64,000 nucleotides of DNA from Aliivibrio sp. 1S175 (GTDB taxonomy: Bacteria > Pseudomonadota > Gammaproteobacteria > Enterobacterales > Vibrionaceae), in assembly GCF_001690985.1 (NCBI RefSeq), contig NZ_MAJS01000035.1, positions 171,529 to 235,528 of the forward strand, written 5' to 3'. The notes under the pieces are model-generated. The model saw nothing but the letters and a program-made list of their open reading frames with translations, ran no database searches and was not told where the DNA came from. The translations under genes were made by a program, and so were the position numbers. This document shows, one piece after another, positions 10,443 through 20,072 of this stretch (the stretch's first letter is position 1; every line of letters begins with the position of its first letter).

Positions 10443-11495
10443 TTAAAGATCCTTATAATGCACATCGCTCACATCACGCAGTTTTTGCGCGGCTTGCTCT
10501 GCGGTTAAATCTCGTTGGCTTTCGGCTAACATTTCGTAGCCCACCATGAATTTACGAACCGATGCAGAGCGAAGCAGTGGCGGATAAAACAGTGCATGCA
10601 GTTGCCAATGTTCAACGTCTGTGCCCTCTTCAAAGAAAGGCGCGTAATGCCAACCCATTGAGTATGGGAATGAGCACTGGAACAAGTTGTCGTAACGGCT
10701 GGTTAGTTTTTTGATTGCTAACGCCAAATCATCACGTTGCTCGTCCGTTAATTCACTCATGCGGCGAATGTGCGTTTTTGGCAATAACATGGTTTCAAAT
10801 GGCCAAGCAGCCCAATAAGGAACTACTGCAATCCAATGTTCCGTTTCTACAACTGTACGTTCGCCATCTTTGAGTTCTGACTCAACATAATCAACCAACA
10901 AGTTAGAACCATGTTCTTGGTAGTATTCTTTAAGGTGTTTTTCTTTACGTTCAATCTCGTTTGGTAAAAAGCTGTTTGCCCATACTTGGCCGTGTGGGTG
11001 CGGTTGAGAGCAGCCCATTGTCTCGCCTTTATTCTCAAATGCTTGTACCCAAACGTACTCTTTACCTAACTCTTCAATTTGGTCATTCCACGTTTCAATT
11101 ACATTACGAATTTGACCTACTGGCAGCTCTGGTAATGTTTTACTGTGATCTGGAGAGAAGCAGATAACACGACTTAACCCACGAACGCCTTCGGTTCTAA
11201 ATAAGGGATTTATTGATTTTGGCGCTTCAGGTGAATCCGTCATTAGTGCGGCAAAGTCATTACTGAATACGTAAGTGCCTTTATAATCTGGGTTGGTATC
11301 ACCAGAGATACGATCATTGGTTGGGCATAAGAAACAGCCTTTGTCATATTGTGGTAACTCAGCCGTTGATGGTTTTTCATCTTGACCACTCCACGGACGT
11401 TTCGCACGATGTGGCGAGACTAAAATCCACTGACCCGTTAATGGGTTATAACGGCGATGCGGATGATCTACTGGGTTAAACTCAACATTTGACAT
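10443..11495 (-). CDS. galT: Galactose-1-phosphate uridylyltransferase
   Basis: GalT exchanges UMP between UDP-glucose and galactose-1-phosphate, giving UDP-galactose and glucose-1-phosphate (HIT superfamily, Leloir pathway). The active-site motif HPHGQVW is visible in the segment [13 protein letters not shown]. Zinc-site candidates are the C-x-x-C pair in KGCFLCPTN and the histidine in SPHRAKRPW. The C-terminal part [18 protein letters not shown] also fits the family. Length is 350 residues from the ATG; an in-frame TTG five codons upstream is less likely. It lies 101 bp downstream of galE and upstream of the structured element that precedes galK. Confidence 0.96.
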   Translation of the reverse strand: MSNVEFNPVDHPHRRYNPLTGQWILVSPHRAKRPWSGQDEKPSTAELPQYDKGCFLCPTNDRISGDTNPDYKGTYVFSNDFAALMTDSPEAPKSINPLFRTEGVRGLSRVICFSPDHSKTLPELPVGQIRNVIETWNDQIEELGKEYVWVQAFENKGETMGCSQPHPHGQVWANSFLPNEIERKEKHLKEYYQEHGSNLLVDYVESELKDGERTVVETEHWIAVVPYWAAWPFETMLLPKTHIRRMSELTDEQRDDLALAIKKLTSRYDNLFQCSFPYSMGWHYAPFFEEGTDVEHWQLHALFYPPLLRSASVRKFMVGYEMLAESQRDLTAEQAAQKLRDVSDVHYKDL

Positions 11496-11596
11496 AATTT
11501 TTATACTCAATTCTTTAAAAATGATTAGCTAATTCAAGGGGGATACTCTCTTATAAGTTTCCTCCCTGAAGCCTTAAACCTGAAACCTTAGCTCTC

Positions 11597-12607
11597 TCAA
11601 TAACCCTTTGGATTATTCGACTGCCAGCGCCATGTATCCGCACTCATTTCCATTACATTGCGAGTCGCTTTCCAGCCTAATTCTTTCTCTGCTTTTTCAG
11701 TGCTTGCCCAACATTCAGCAATATCACCCGCACGACGAGGACATAAAGTATAAGGAACTGGCTTACCTGAAGCTTCTGCAAACGCCTCAACCATTTCTAA
11801 AACACTTGAACCTTTACCTGTGCCTAAGTTGTAAATATGAAGGCCTGATTTTTCACCCACGGCTTTTAGTGCGGCGATGTGTCCATCCGCTAAGTCCATT
11901 ACATGAATATAATCACGAACGCCTGTGCCATCTGGTGTTGGGTAATCATTCCCAAATACAGACAATGATTCACGACGACCAACCGCAACTTGAGCAATAA
12001 ATGGCATTAGGTTATTTGGAATGCCTTGTGGATCTTCTCCCATGGTGCCAGATGGATGCGCGCCTACTGGATTGAAATAGCGAAGTAAGGTAATGCTCCA
12101 ATCGTTCTCTGCATCAAACAGATCTGAGAAACACTCTTCAACCATATATTTACTGCGACCATAAGGATTTGTAGTTGCGCCAGTTGGCGAGTTTTCAGTA
12201 ATAGGAACAATAGCAGGATCGCCATAGACGGTTGCTGATGAACTAAATATGATGCTTTTTACATTCGCTTTTCGCATTGAACGAGCCAGCACCAATGAAC
12301 CATTAACGTTGTTGTCGTAATACTCTAGAGGTTTTGCAACAGACTCACCCACGGCTTTTAGACCAGCAAAGTGGATCACCGATGAAATAGTGTTTTCAGC
12401 AAAAATACTATCTAGAAAGGCTTCATCACGAATGTCCCCCTGATAAAAGACAGGACGAACTTGAGTTAACGCTTCGATACGATCAAGCACTGCGACTTTG
12501 CTGTTTCCCAAGTTATCCAAAATGATAGGTTCAATGCCTGCTTCAATCATTTGAATACATGTATGGCTACCGATATAGCCCATTCCGCCTGTTACTAATA
12601 CTTTCAT
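11597..12607 (-). CDS. galE: UDP-glucose 4-epimerase
   Basis: GalE interconverts UDP-galactose and UDP-glucose through an NAD-bound keto intermediate (extended short-chain dehydrogenase family). The N-terminal Rossmann motif GGMGYIGSHT begins near residue 7. The catalytic pair is the SSSATVYG serine region and the YGRSKYMVE tyrosine-lysine motif. The segment RYFNPVGAHPSG is typical of the family. At 336 residues it is full length. An AGGAAGAG site precedes the ATG. It is the first gene of the galETKM operon, with a GalR-type operator about 75 bp upstream and a plausible sigma-70 promoter between. Confidence 0.97.
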   Translation of the reverse strand: MKVLVTGGMGYIGSHTCIQMIEAGIEPIILDNLGNSKVAVLDRIEALTQVRPVFYQGDIRDEAFLDSIFAENTISSVIHFAGLKAVGESVAKPLEYYDNNVNGSLVLARSMRKANVKSIIFSSSATVYGDPAIVPITENSPTGATTNPYGRSKYMVEECFSDLFDAENDWSITLLRYFNPVGAHPSGTMGEDPQGIPNNLMPFIAQVAVGRRESLSVFGNDYPTPDGTGVRDYIHVMDLADGHIAALKAVGEKSGLHIYNLGTGKGSSVLEMVEAFAEASGKPVPYTLCPRRAGDIAECWASTEKAEKELGWKATRNVMEMSADTWRWQSNNPKGY

Positions 12608-12649
12608 GATTAACTCTTCCTACTGAATTTTCATCAAGTCTATCAGCGA

Positions 12650-12678
12650 ATTTAAACGAATATCGTGATCACTTTCAA
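12650..12678 (-). promoter_or_regulatory. Candidate sigma-70 promoter of galETKM
   Basis: On the minus strand TTGAAA (12678-12673) and TTAAAT (12655-12650) are separated by 17 bases, giving a transcript start near 12643. The GalR operator lies just upstream of the -35 box, a layout reminiscent of the upstream operator of the E. coli gal operon. This was read by eye only. Confidence 0.4.
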
Positions 12679-12682
12679 AAAA

Positions 12683-12696
12683 TGTAAACGTTTACA
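12683..12696. promoter_or_regulatory. GalR-type operator of the gal operon
   Basis: TGTAAACGTTTACA is a perfect 14-bp palindrome and an ideal GalR/GalS-type operator. It lies 76 bp upstream of the galE start codon. I did not find a second internal operator inside galE of the kind that allows looping in E. coli. Confidence 0.85.
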
Positions 12697-12770
12697 CTAA
12701 ATTATTCATTTCATCAAAACTAATAAATAACACGGCTTCGCTCTGTCTAATTGGAAAATAAAAAGACAAA

Positions 12771-12800
12771 AAAGAAGCCGTAATAACTTACGGCTTCTTT
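12771..12800 (-). terminator. Terminator downstream of the SSS symporter gene
   Basis: Perfect 13-bp arms AAAGAAGCCGTAA/TTACGGCTTCTTT flank a 4-nt loop. A T-rich run follows on the minus strand. This separates the symporter transcript from the gal operon, so galETKM needs its own promoter. Confidence 0.9.
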
Positions 12801-12852
12801 GACTTAAGAACACGATATTTTTAAGGGGGAATATCGTAAGGTGATAACAACG

Positions 12853-14553
12853 TTACTCTGCTTGCAATGCCATTTTCTTACGTTGCTTGAAAATGCGTCT
12901 AAATATACCAACAAACATCACCAAACCACACACACCGTATACTTGCATGAAGAAAGGGTCATCCGATATAAAGCCTACGTTCGAGAACATAACATACGCG
13001 CCAAGTACCATATAAAGTACAATGGCTGACGCTTCAAATCTGAACTCCCAAGGAGTTACATCCATGCTTTCATTCACTGGCATCACATAATCGGTATCAC
13101 GCGGCATAAACATACCAATCAAGAACATCAGTGCAGTACATACCACAAACAAAATCGCTAACTGATGTAAGAAATGCAGTGGTGTTTTGAAGATTAATTG
13201 CATTGCAGCATAAGAACTAACGAATACAACCAGAGCGACTTTCGCTGCAATTGCAGGTACACGCTTTGAAATATAGCCAACAAATACAATCGTAAAAATT
13301 GGAACACTAAAGAAACCGGCAACCATTTGTAAATATTGAAATAAACCTTCAGGTGCAAACATAATAAACGGTGAAATACACACTGAAATAATCGCAATGA
13401 ACACACCAAAGATACGGCCTTTGCCTACTAATTCCTCATCGGTTGCATTTTGACCAAATAGGGGTTTGTATACATTAAGTGCAAACAACGTTGTCGAGCT
13501 ATTTAACACGCCGTTAAACGTACTTAAAATAGCACCAAACATCACGGCAACAAAAAAACCAACCAGCGGTTTTGGTAACACTTCATTGACTAAACGCGTA
13601 TACATTGTATCTGGGTTACCAGCGTTAGCACCAAACATATGGTAAGCAATGATGCCTGGAATAATCAGGAATAACGGCGAAATCACTTTAATTGCCCCCG
13701 CCATGATCACCCCTTTTTGCCCCTCTTTTAAATTCTTAGCACCTAACGCACGTTGAATGATCGATTGGTCTGTACCCCAGTAATATAAGTTAACCAATAA
13801 TAGACCCGTAAATAACGTAGAGAATGGCAGAGGATCCGTTGATGTACCGACTGATTGCAGTTTCTCTGGCGCTGCGGTTAATACCGTATCTAACCCAGAC
13901 ATAAAGCTGCCGTCACCAAGAACCATCAATCCAAAGACAGGGATCATCAAACCACCAATGATCAAACCAATGCCATTAATGGTATCCGCAATAACGACTG
14001 CTTTTAAGCCGCCATAAATCGCATAGAAGAAGCCTAATAACCCAATTGTCGCTGAAATAATCGCAATCGCAGTAAATTCAGAAACACCCAATAATCCTTG
14101 AACATCAAATATTTCACCAAGTACTACTGCGCCAGCGTATAAGGTTGTAGGCAAAATATTAATCACATACTGGCACAAGAATAATAAAGTAACGAATTTC
14201 TTTACCGACATGTCATAGCGGCTTTCTAAGAAATCAGGAATGGTGGTGATCCCTTGTTTTAGATAACGCGGGACCAACAACAAAGCAATAATCACAAGCG
14301 TGACGCCTGACGCCACTTCCCAACCCATAACACTCATGTTATGCGTATATGCTTGAGCACTCATGCCTACAAAACTGGTGGCACTTAAATTGGTTAGGAT
14401 TAACGAACTGGCAATTAACCCACCCGTTAGACTTCGACCGCCTAAGAAATACCCGTCTTGTGACTTATTTTGCGTGTTTTTTACTTTGTTATAGGTATAA
14501 AACCCAACAAAACCCGTAAAGAGAAGAAATGATAGAAATACTGTGATGGACAT
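12853..14553 (-). CDS. Solute:sodium symporter family (SSS) sugar transporter, YidK/SGLT-like
   Basis: This 566-residue membrane protein has about 14 predicted helices. It belongs to the SSS family that includes Vibrio vSGLT (Na+/galactose) and E. coli YidK. Visible markers are YFLGGRSLTGGLIASSL, the TNLSATSFVGMSAQAY segment with the SSS pattern, TIPDFLESRYD, the NGIGLIIGGLMIPVFG stretch, and NLYYWGTDQSIIQRALGAK with an aromatic-rich substrate region. By recollection it is closer to YidK than to vSGLT. The setting beside galETKM and a GH36 gene suggests sodium-coupled uptake of galactose or a galactoside. AGGAAG lies seven bases before the ATG. I found no GalR-type operator upstream, so its control is unclear. 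Confidence 0.88.
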   Translation of the reverse strand: MSITVFLSFLLFTGFVGFYTYNKVKNTQNKSQDGYFLGGRSLTGGLIASSLILTNLSATSFVGMSAQAYTHNMSVMGWEVASGVTLVIIALLLVPRYLKQGITTIPDFLESRYDMSVKKFVTLLFLCQYVINILPTTLYAGAVVLGEIFDVQGLLGVSEFTAIAIISATIGLLGFFYAIYGGLKAVVIADTINGIGLIIGGLMIPVFGLMVLGDGSFMSGLDTVLTAAPEKLQSVGTSTDPLPFSTLFTGLLLVNLYYWGTDQSIIQRALGAKNLKEGQKGVIMAGAIKVISPLFLIIPGIIAYHMFGANAGNPDTMYTRLVNEVLPKPLVGFFVAVMFGAILSTFNGVLNSSTTLFALNVYKPLFGQNATDEELVGKGRIFGVFIAIISVCISPFIMFAPEGLFQYLQMVAGFFSVPIFTIVFVGYISKRVPAIAAKVALVVFVSSYAAMQLIFKTPLHFLHQLAILFVVCTALMFLIGMFMPRDTDYVMPVNESMDVTPWEFRFEASAIVLYMVLGAYVMFSNVGFISDDPFFMQVYGVCGLVMFVGIFRRIFKQRKKMALQAE

Positions 14554-14788
14554 TTTTTTGCTTCCTTATAGCAATCACAGTAAGTAAGTGATCAGAAATA
14601 GCGTAGGAAAAATGCTTGAGAACAAGGTGAAATTTTTAAATAAATAGTTATTCTACAATCAAAAATTTCAACACCGTTATCGAGCATTTTAACCAGCTAG
14701 AATGACCAGTTATTTACTACAATTGGTATTAATTCATAGTATTAATAGGTGGCAGCCAATGCCGCCACTCATTATGTATGGTGCTCGC

Positions 14789-16891
14789 TTATATTTTCTT
14801 TAACGAAACAATAAGCGCAGATTCAGGATCAAGGATTGGTAATATCAAACCGATTTCTTGTAAGTTATTACCCGTTAGCGTTAATGTTTGATCTAACCAT
14901 TTTGGTGCTTGTTTCATTAATTGGAAGCTGGCTTTAGGCATCTCAACTAATGTCACTTCATATTTTCCATCCGCATCAACACAGGTCATTCGTAGTGGCG
15001 ATGGTAACGCATAACTTGGCATCGCTAATTGGCATACCGTAACAATGGTTTCATCTTCACCTTGAACGCCATAAACGTATTGATTTTTGTCAGCAACATC
15101 CATGCGGAAACTACGACCAGAATGCAATAAATGACGGTATTTTTTATGTAGTGCAATGTAATGAGAGAACGCGGCTTTCTCTTCCATTGACTCTTTTACT
15201 GGATCAAGTTCTACGCCCATGTGCCCACCCAATGCCGTCACACCGCGCATATTAATATGATGCTGACGATTGGTGGAATGACATTCAGCAGGGCCAATGT
15301 GTGCGCCCATTACCTCTGGTGGGAAGAAATAACTCATACCACGTTGGATCGTTTGTCGCTCTAGTGCATCATTACAATCCGATGCCCAGAAACGGTGTGT
15401 ACGTTTCAAAATTTCAAAATCGATACGGCCACCACCAGAAGAACACGATTCGATTTCAACGCTTGGGTGCTGTGCCAATAATTGATCGACTAACGCATAA
15501 AGCGCCTTGGTTTGACCATGAACGGCAGGACGACCATTATGACCTGGTTGAACCAACTCACGGTTCATGTCCCATTTTAAATACGTAATGTTATAGCGTG
15601 TTAACAACTCATTTAAACGGTCAAATAGGTATTGGAAACACTCAGCATTCTGCAAATCCAATACGTGCTGCCAACGACCAGAAGGTTGATGATATCCCTC
15701 TAAACCAAGCATCCACTCTGGGTGATTACGGTATAAATTGGAATCTTTGCTGACCATTTCTGGTTCAACCCATAATCCAAATTCCATGCCTTTTTCGTTA
15801 ACGTGAGCTATCACAGGCTCTAGACCATTGGGGTATTTTTCTTCATCTAAATACCAATCGCCTAACGCAGCTTTATCATCATGGCGACCGACAAACCAAC
15901 CATCATCAATAATGAAACGCTCAACGCCCATCTCTGCCGCTTCGGTTGCCATTTGCATAATGTATTCAGGTTTATGATCAAAATAGATCCCTTCCCATGT
16001 ATTTAAATGCACAGGACGAGGTTTATCCGCTGGGAACGAAATAATGTTTTGACGAACATACTGATGGAAACGTTCAGAGATCCCGTTCAAGCCATTGCTG
16101 CTATAACAACCATATAACCAAGGCGATTGATACGTTTCATTTGCGCCTAAAATGCACTCGCCTGAAAACAGTAATTCACCTGCTTGAACAAAACGACGAC
16201 CATCGCTACGCACATCCGCACGCAGTTCATGGTTTCCACTCCAACCTAAATGGAAGCCCCACACTTGCCCCTGTTGCTCACTAAATCCATGTTCTCCCAC
16301 AAACAAGCCTGGGAAGTTTTCATGCGACGTACGGCCGCGGCGGTTCTGTTGCATAAATCCGCCATGTTCAAGAGGTTGACGTTGTGTCTGGAACTCTTGA
16401 CACCAGCGACCGTGAAACGTCATTAATTCATTAGCATGATTTGGTAATGGTAACGTCGAAGACAATTTACCTAAGTAGTAATCTGATTCACCTCTGTTGG
16501 TAACAGTAATGCGTTTTTTTACGACATCTGAATCGTGGTCTATATGCAATTCAACCAACAATTCAAGCAGAGCAACCTCATCACGCAAGGTAATTTGAAC
16601 CGATTGACCATCCACTTGTTGATCAACAATATGGAAAACTGGAGCCCAATCCATGCCATGTCGGTGCCCTTCAATACCTGGCGCATTAAAATGACCACGA
16701 CCAAGTTCAGGACAAAGAGACAAAGGCACATCGATATCAAGACGAGCTTGTGAAATTGGTCGCTCTATCGCAAACAATAAATCGCTATCAATCTCATTAA
16801 TTTTACCGCCCCAGTGAATGATCTCAGGGATCAAATCTACTTTGATAATAATGCTGTGATTTTTACTGCTTAAATGAATCAACTTATCCAT
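14789..16891 (-). CDS. Alpha-galactosidase, glycoside hydrolase family 36 (copy 1)
   Basis: A retaining alpha-galactosidase (melibiose or raffinose type) of 700 residues with no signal peptide, so it acts in the cytoplasm. The catalytic nucleophile is D441 in LKWDMNRE. The acid/base aspartate lies in the downstream motif SDCNDALERQ, preceded by the SCSSGGGRIDFE segment. The N-terminal beta-supersandwich domain carries HRHGMDWAPVF. The ATG chosen here has a GGAAG site. A reading frame extending 37 codons further runs through the operator region and is rejected. It is divergent from a LacI-type regulator gene, with TTGTTTTCGAAAACAA-type sites between. A paralogue lies at 22492-24606. Confidence 0.93.
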   Translation of the reverse strand: MDKLIHLSSKNHSIIIKVDLIPEIIHWGGKINEIDSDLLFAIERPISQARLDIDVPLSLCPELGRGHFNAPGIEGHRHGMDWAPVFHIVDQQVDGQSVQITLRDEVALLELLVELHIDHDSDVVKKRITVTNRGESDYYLGKLSSTLPLPNHANELMTFHGRWCQEFQTQRQPLEHGGFMQQNRRGRTSHENFPGLFVGEHGFSEQQGQVWGFHLGWSGNHELRADVRSDGRRFVQAGELLFSGECILGANETYQSPWLYGCYSSNGLNGISERFHQYVRQNIISFPADKPRPVHLNTWEGIYFDHKPEYIMQMATEAAEMGVERFIIDDGWFVGRHDDKAALGDWYLDEEKYPNGLEPVIAHVNEKGMEFGLWVEPEMVSKDSNLYRNHPEWMLGLEGYHQPSGRWQHVLDLQNAECFQYLFDRLNELLTRYNITYLKWDMNRELVQPGHNGRPAVHGQTKALYALVDQLLAQHPSVEIESCSSGGGRIDFEILKRTHRFWASDCNDALERQTIQRGMSYFFPPEVMGAHIGPAECHSTNRQHHINMRGVTALGGHMGVELDPVKESMEEKAAFSHYIALHKKYRHLLHSGRSFRMDVADKNQYVYGVQGEDETIVTVCQLAMPSYALPSPLRMTCVDADGKYEVTLVEMPKASFQLMKQAPKWLDQTLTLTGNNLQEIGLILPILDPESALIVSLKKI

Positions 16892-16902
16892 AGTACTTCC
16901 AA

Positions 16903-16920
16903 ATTGTTTTCGTAAACAAA
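16903..16920. promoter_or_regulatory. Operator-like site close to the GH36 (copy 1) start
   Basis: ATTGTTTTCGTAAACAAA is a near-palindrome of the same class as the perfect site at 17023-17040. It lies about 12 bp upstream of the alpha-galactosidase start codon, where repressor binding would block transcription. Confidence 0.6.
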
Positions 16921-17022
16921 CTATGGTTGCATTGTGTTCTTTTGATGGCTTTTTTCTAGCTACAGCTGCGATTAATGTGATCTTAAAGGCACTAAAAACC
17001 AACCAAATGTGCGCTTGATCTT

Positions 17023-17040
17023 ATTGTTTTCGAAAACAAT
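17023..17040. promoter_or_regulatory. Operator for the divergent LacI-family regulator
   Basis: ATTGTTTTCGAAAACAAT is a perfect 18-bp palindrome with the central CG typical of LacI-family operators. It lies between the divergent alpha-galactosidase and regulator genes. A degenerate third copy (GATAACGAAAACA) lies near 17115-17127 just before the regulator start. Confidence 0.75.
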
Positions 17041-17138
17041 ATTTTTTGTTATCTCGACAATTATTTGAACCATACTACAGTTTTAATAAGAGTCTCGTGT
17101 TACCTTCCTATTATGATAACGAAAACAAGAAGAGATAA

Positions 17139-18209
17139 ATGACAGTCACCTTTAAAGATGTTGCTAAATTGGCGGGAGTTTCCACTCAAACCGTATCACG
17201 AGTCACTAACGGGTCAATAAATGTTTCCGAAAACACTCGTGTAAAAGTCAATAAAGCCATTAAACAACTTGGGTATATTCCCAACAAAAGCGCTCAAATG
17301 TTAAGCCGCTCAAAATCAAATGTGATCGGCCTAATCACTCTGGAAATGTCACTCCATGGGGCAGCCTTAATCGCTAACGGCATTCGATTACAAGCGCACG
17401 ATATGGGGTATGGCACTGTCTTTTCTGTCGTAGATACTCCCTGCTTAGAAAATATTCAAGCTTCTATACATGAGCTTATTTCACAGCAAGCCACCTGCAT
17501 TATTTTGAATATCCCATTAACGGCAACCGCTGCGGAACAGTTAGTTGAGCAATACCCTCATTTACATTTTGTGTTTATTGACGTACCAGAAGAGAGCCGA
17601 GTGCATTATGTATGTTGTGACCATCAATCAGGAGCGCAATTAGCGACTCAGCATTTATTAGACACCCAACATCAACAGTTTTTATTGATAACAGGACCAC
17701 AGGCCTCAAGCGCATCAATGTCTCGTTATCAAACCTGGCTATCTGTTCTAGAGCAAAATAAATTACAGCCAGTAAACACGGTAGAAGGTAACTGGCAAGC
17801 AAACAGCGGCTATCTTGCCGTTCGAGAGACGGTCGCAAATCAAATTACGTTTGACGCTGTATTAGTGGCGAATGACCAAATGGCTTTAGGCGTATTAAGA
17901 GCCCTAAATGAACTCGGACTCACTGTGCCTTCTCAAGTATCGGTTATCGGATTTGATGATATTAATGACAGCGCCTATTTCACCCCCCCACTCACCACGG
18001 TGAAGCAGCACTTTCTTGAAATAGGTAAAGAGGCGGTAATTATTGGTTTACGTTCCGACGAACAAGACAGTTCCGAACTTATTCAACGTAATCTTGATGT
18101 CGCCTTTGTTCAACGTCAAAGTACCGCACCAAGAACAAAAAAAACGTATCAAAAAGAAAATCTTGTTCGTTTATTAAATGACATAAAACATTTATTACCT
18201 GACGCATAA
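17139..18209 (+). CDS. LacI-family transcriptional regulator of the alpha-galactosidase locus
   Basis: A 356-residue repressor with an N-terminal helix-turn-helix (VAKLAGVSTQTVSRVTNG), a hinge region (YIPNKSAQMLSR) and a periplasmic-binding-protein-like effector domain ending with GFDDINDSAYFTPPLTTV. It is not a close relative of the two GalR proteins here; RafR- or MelR-like repressors of LacI type are the nearest functional guess. An AAGAAGAG site precedes the ATG. Location divergent from the GH36 gene, with palindromes in the shared promoter region, supports local control by an alpha-galactoside or galactose. The CBS-domain gene begins 12 bp after its stop codon, so the two may share a transcript. 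Confidence 0.88.
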   Translation: MTVTFKDVAKLAGVSTQTVSRVTNGSINVSENTRVKVNKAIKQLGYIPNKSAQMLSRSKSNVIGLITLEMSLHGAALIANGIRLQAHDMGYGTVFSVVDTPCLENIQASIHELISQQATCIILNIPLTATAAEQLVEQYPHLHFVFIDVPEESRVHYVCCDHQSGAQLATQHLLDTQHQQFLLITGPQASSASMSRYQTWLSVLEQNKLQPVNTVEGNWQANSGYLAVRETVANQITFDAVLVANDQMALGVLRALNELGLTVPSQVSVIGFDDINDSAYFTPPLTTVKQHFLEIGKEAVIIGLRSDEQDSSELIQRNLDVAFVQRQSTAPRTKKTYQKENLVRLLNDIKHLLPDA

Positions 18210-18221
18210 TGTGAGCATCTA

Positions 18222-20072
18222 ATGCAAGATCCTTTAATTCAAAACATCATTGATTTTATTTCACACATTGATCCCTTTACACGTCTGCCTAAAACGATAG
18301 TCGAGCGTATCTCATCAAAAATTCGCATTATCTATTTGGCAAAAAATGATGACCTTGACTCATCAACTCAAGAGCATCAACAATATTTGTATCTTATCCG
18401 CACAGGTGCTATCGAACAAATTAATCAAGATGGTTCATTACGCTCACGTTTAGGTGAAGAAGATGTGTTTGGTTTTAGCTTATTAAAAAATACGCATGGC
18501 TATCAGATCAAAGCGATTGAAAGTTCGTTACTTTATTTAATTCCCATTAGCGTCATTCATGATATACAACACTCACACCCTGAATACTCACATCTGTTTG
18601 ACTCAGAAACAGAAGTGCGCATTAACTCTGCGATAAATGCCGTATGGTCAAATAACGATAACAATCATTTTTTAAATAGTATTCAAGATGTCTCCACTTC
18701 ACACACTCTTGAAGTAGATAGGAATGAATCGATTTATGAGGTAGCGCAACGTATTCGTCTCGGTAAAGTCTCTTGCGTCGTTGTTACGGATAAAGACCGT
18801 TTAGTGGGAATTGTCACGAATGCCGACATGACTGAAAGAGTGATAGCAGATGCGCTCGATATTCATCAGCCAATACATCATATTATGACAGCAAATCCCA
18901 TCACCATTTGCGCTTCTTCTTTGATTTATCAAGCCATTATTACCATGATGCAATCCAACATTAAGCATCTTCCAGTGATGGATGGTCACAAAGTCGTCGC
19001 GTTAGTCACCTTGCCTTTGTTACTACAAAACAACCGATTACAAGCGATATTTTTTATAGATAAAGTCAAATCAGCACACAATGAAAACGAACTTTCTCAA
19101 TACGCCTCTCAACGCCAAGTCATTTTTAATCAGTTAGTTAAAGATAAAGTTCCTGCCGCTGTGATCAGCCAGATCATGACCATTATTATGGACACTTATA
19201 ACCAACGCCTGATTGATATTGCGATTGATCGCCTAGGTCAACCACCCTGCGAATATGCATGGATTGTGGCTGGTTCTCATGCACGTAATGAAGTACACAT
19301 TTCCTCAGATCAAGACAGCGCTCTGATATTATCGGATGATGCAACATCACAAGATAGATTGTATTTTCAACACCTTGCAATGATAGTAACAAAAGGCATG
19401 GACAGCAGTGGCTACAGTTTATGCCCAGGAAAATTCATGGCTGTAACACCAAAATGGTGCCAACCGTTATCGATATGGAAAGCCTATTATAAAAAATGGA
19501 TCGTCAATCCTGAATACGCTTTTTTACTGAATCTTAGTGTATTTCTCGATACCAGAGTCATCGCAGGTAATGCATCGTTTCTTCGTTCAATCCAAGACGA
19601 AATACAAGATCGAACTTCCAATCCCTATTTGCTTACCACGCTATTTACTGATTCATTACAACACCGAGCGCCATTAGGCATTTTTAATAATTTAATTTTG
19701 GTAAAAAACGACAACAATGAAAAAACGCTGAATATTAAACGGCACGGAATTAACATTATTGTCGACTTGGCCCGCTTATATAGTTTAGCCGCAAAAACAT
19801 CGGAGCCAAATACCCGTGAACGCTTACTGATTGCCAATCAACAAGGCTTAATCAGTGATGGGTCACTAAAAAACATATTAAGTGCGTACGACTTTTTATG
19901 TAATTTCCGCTTTTCATATCAAGCTGATGCTATTGCCCATGGTCAGCAACCGGATCATCATATCAACCCCAATTATTTTGGGAGCTTTGAGCGACAACAC
20001 ATTAAAGACGCCTTTCGCTTAATTGACGATTGGCAAAAAGTCACCAAAGTAAATTTAGGATTATTGGTATGA
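18222..20072 (+). CDS. Cyclic-nucleotide-binding-like/CBS/DUF294 putative nucleotidyltransferase protein
   Basis: The 616-residue soluble protein has an N-terminal cyclic-nucleotide-binding-like fold (about residues 15-140). Two CBS motifs follow (about 165-285; LVGIVTNADMTERV and HLPVMDGHKVVALV). Then comes a DUF294 nucleotidyltransferase-like domain with GSHARNEVHISSDQDSALIL, which carries the GS and DxD motifs of GlnD-type enzymes, and a C-terminal helical DUF294_C domain. In many gammaproteobacteria this architecture is paired with an exonuclease gene, as here. The biochemical role is unknown; nucleotide sensing and signal transduction are inferred from domains. The stop codon overlaps the start of the next gene (ATGA). 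Confidence 0.85.
   Translation: MQDPLIQNIIDFISHIDPFTRLPKTIVERISSKIRIIYLAKNDDLDSSTQEHQQYLYLIRTGAIEQINQDGSLRSRLGEEDVFGFSLLKNTHGYQIKAIESSLLYLIPISVIHDIQHSHPEYSHLFDSETEVRINSAINAVWSNNDNNHFLNSIQDVSTSHTLEVDRNESIYEVAQRIRLGKVSCVVVTDKDRLVGIVTNADMTERVIADALDIHQPIHHIMTANPITICASSLIYQAIITMMQSNIKHLPVMDGHKVVALVTLPLLLQNNRLQAIFFIDKVKSAHNENELSQYASQRQVIFNQLVKDKVPAAVISQIMTIIMDTYNQRLIDIAIDRLGQPPCEYAWIVAGSHARNEVHISSDQDSALILSDDATSQDRLYFQHLAMIVTKGMDSSGYSLCPGKFMAVTPKWCQPLSIWKAYYKKWIVNPEYAFLLNLSVFLDTRVIAGNASFLRSIQDEIQDRTSNPYLLTTLFTDSLQHRAPLGIFNNLILVKNDNNEKTLNIKRHGINIIVDLARLYSLAAKTSEPNTRERLLIANQQGLISDGSLKNILSAYDFLCNFRFSYQADAIAHGQQPDHHINPNYFGSFERQHIKDAFRLIDDWQKVTKVNLGLLV

Noticed and set aside
14749-14768. GTGGC/GCCAC hairpin as terminator of the first GH36 gene
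   Set aside because: The stem is five bases with a mismatch, and no T tract follows on the minus strand. Not listed as a feature.
16971-16995. TGTGATCTTAAAGGCA as a CRP site before the first GH36 gene
   Set aside because: Only the left half-site matches. The right half (AGGCA) does not.
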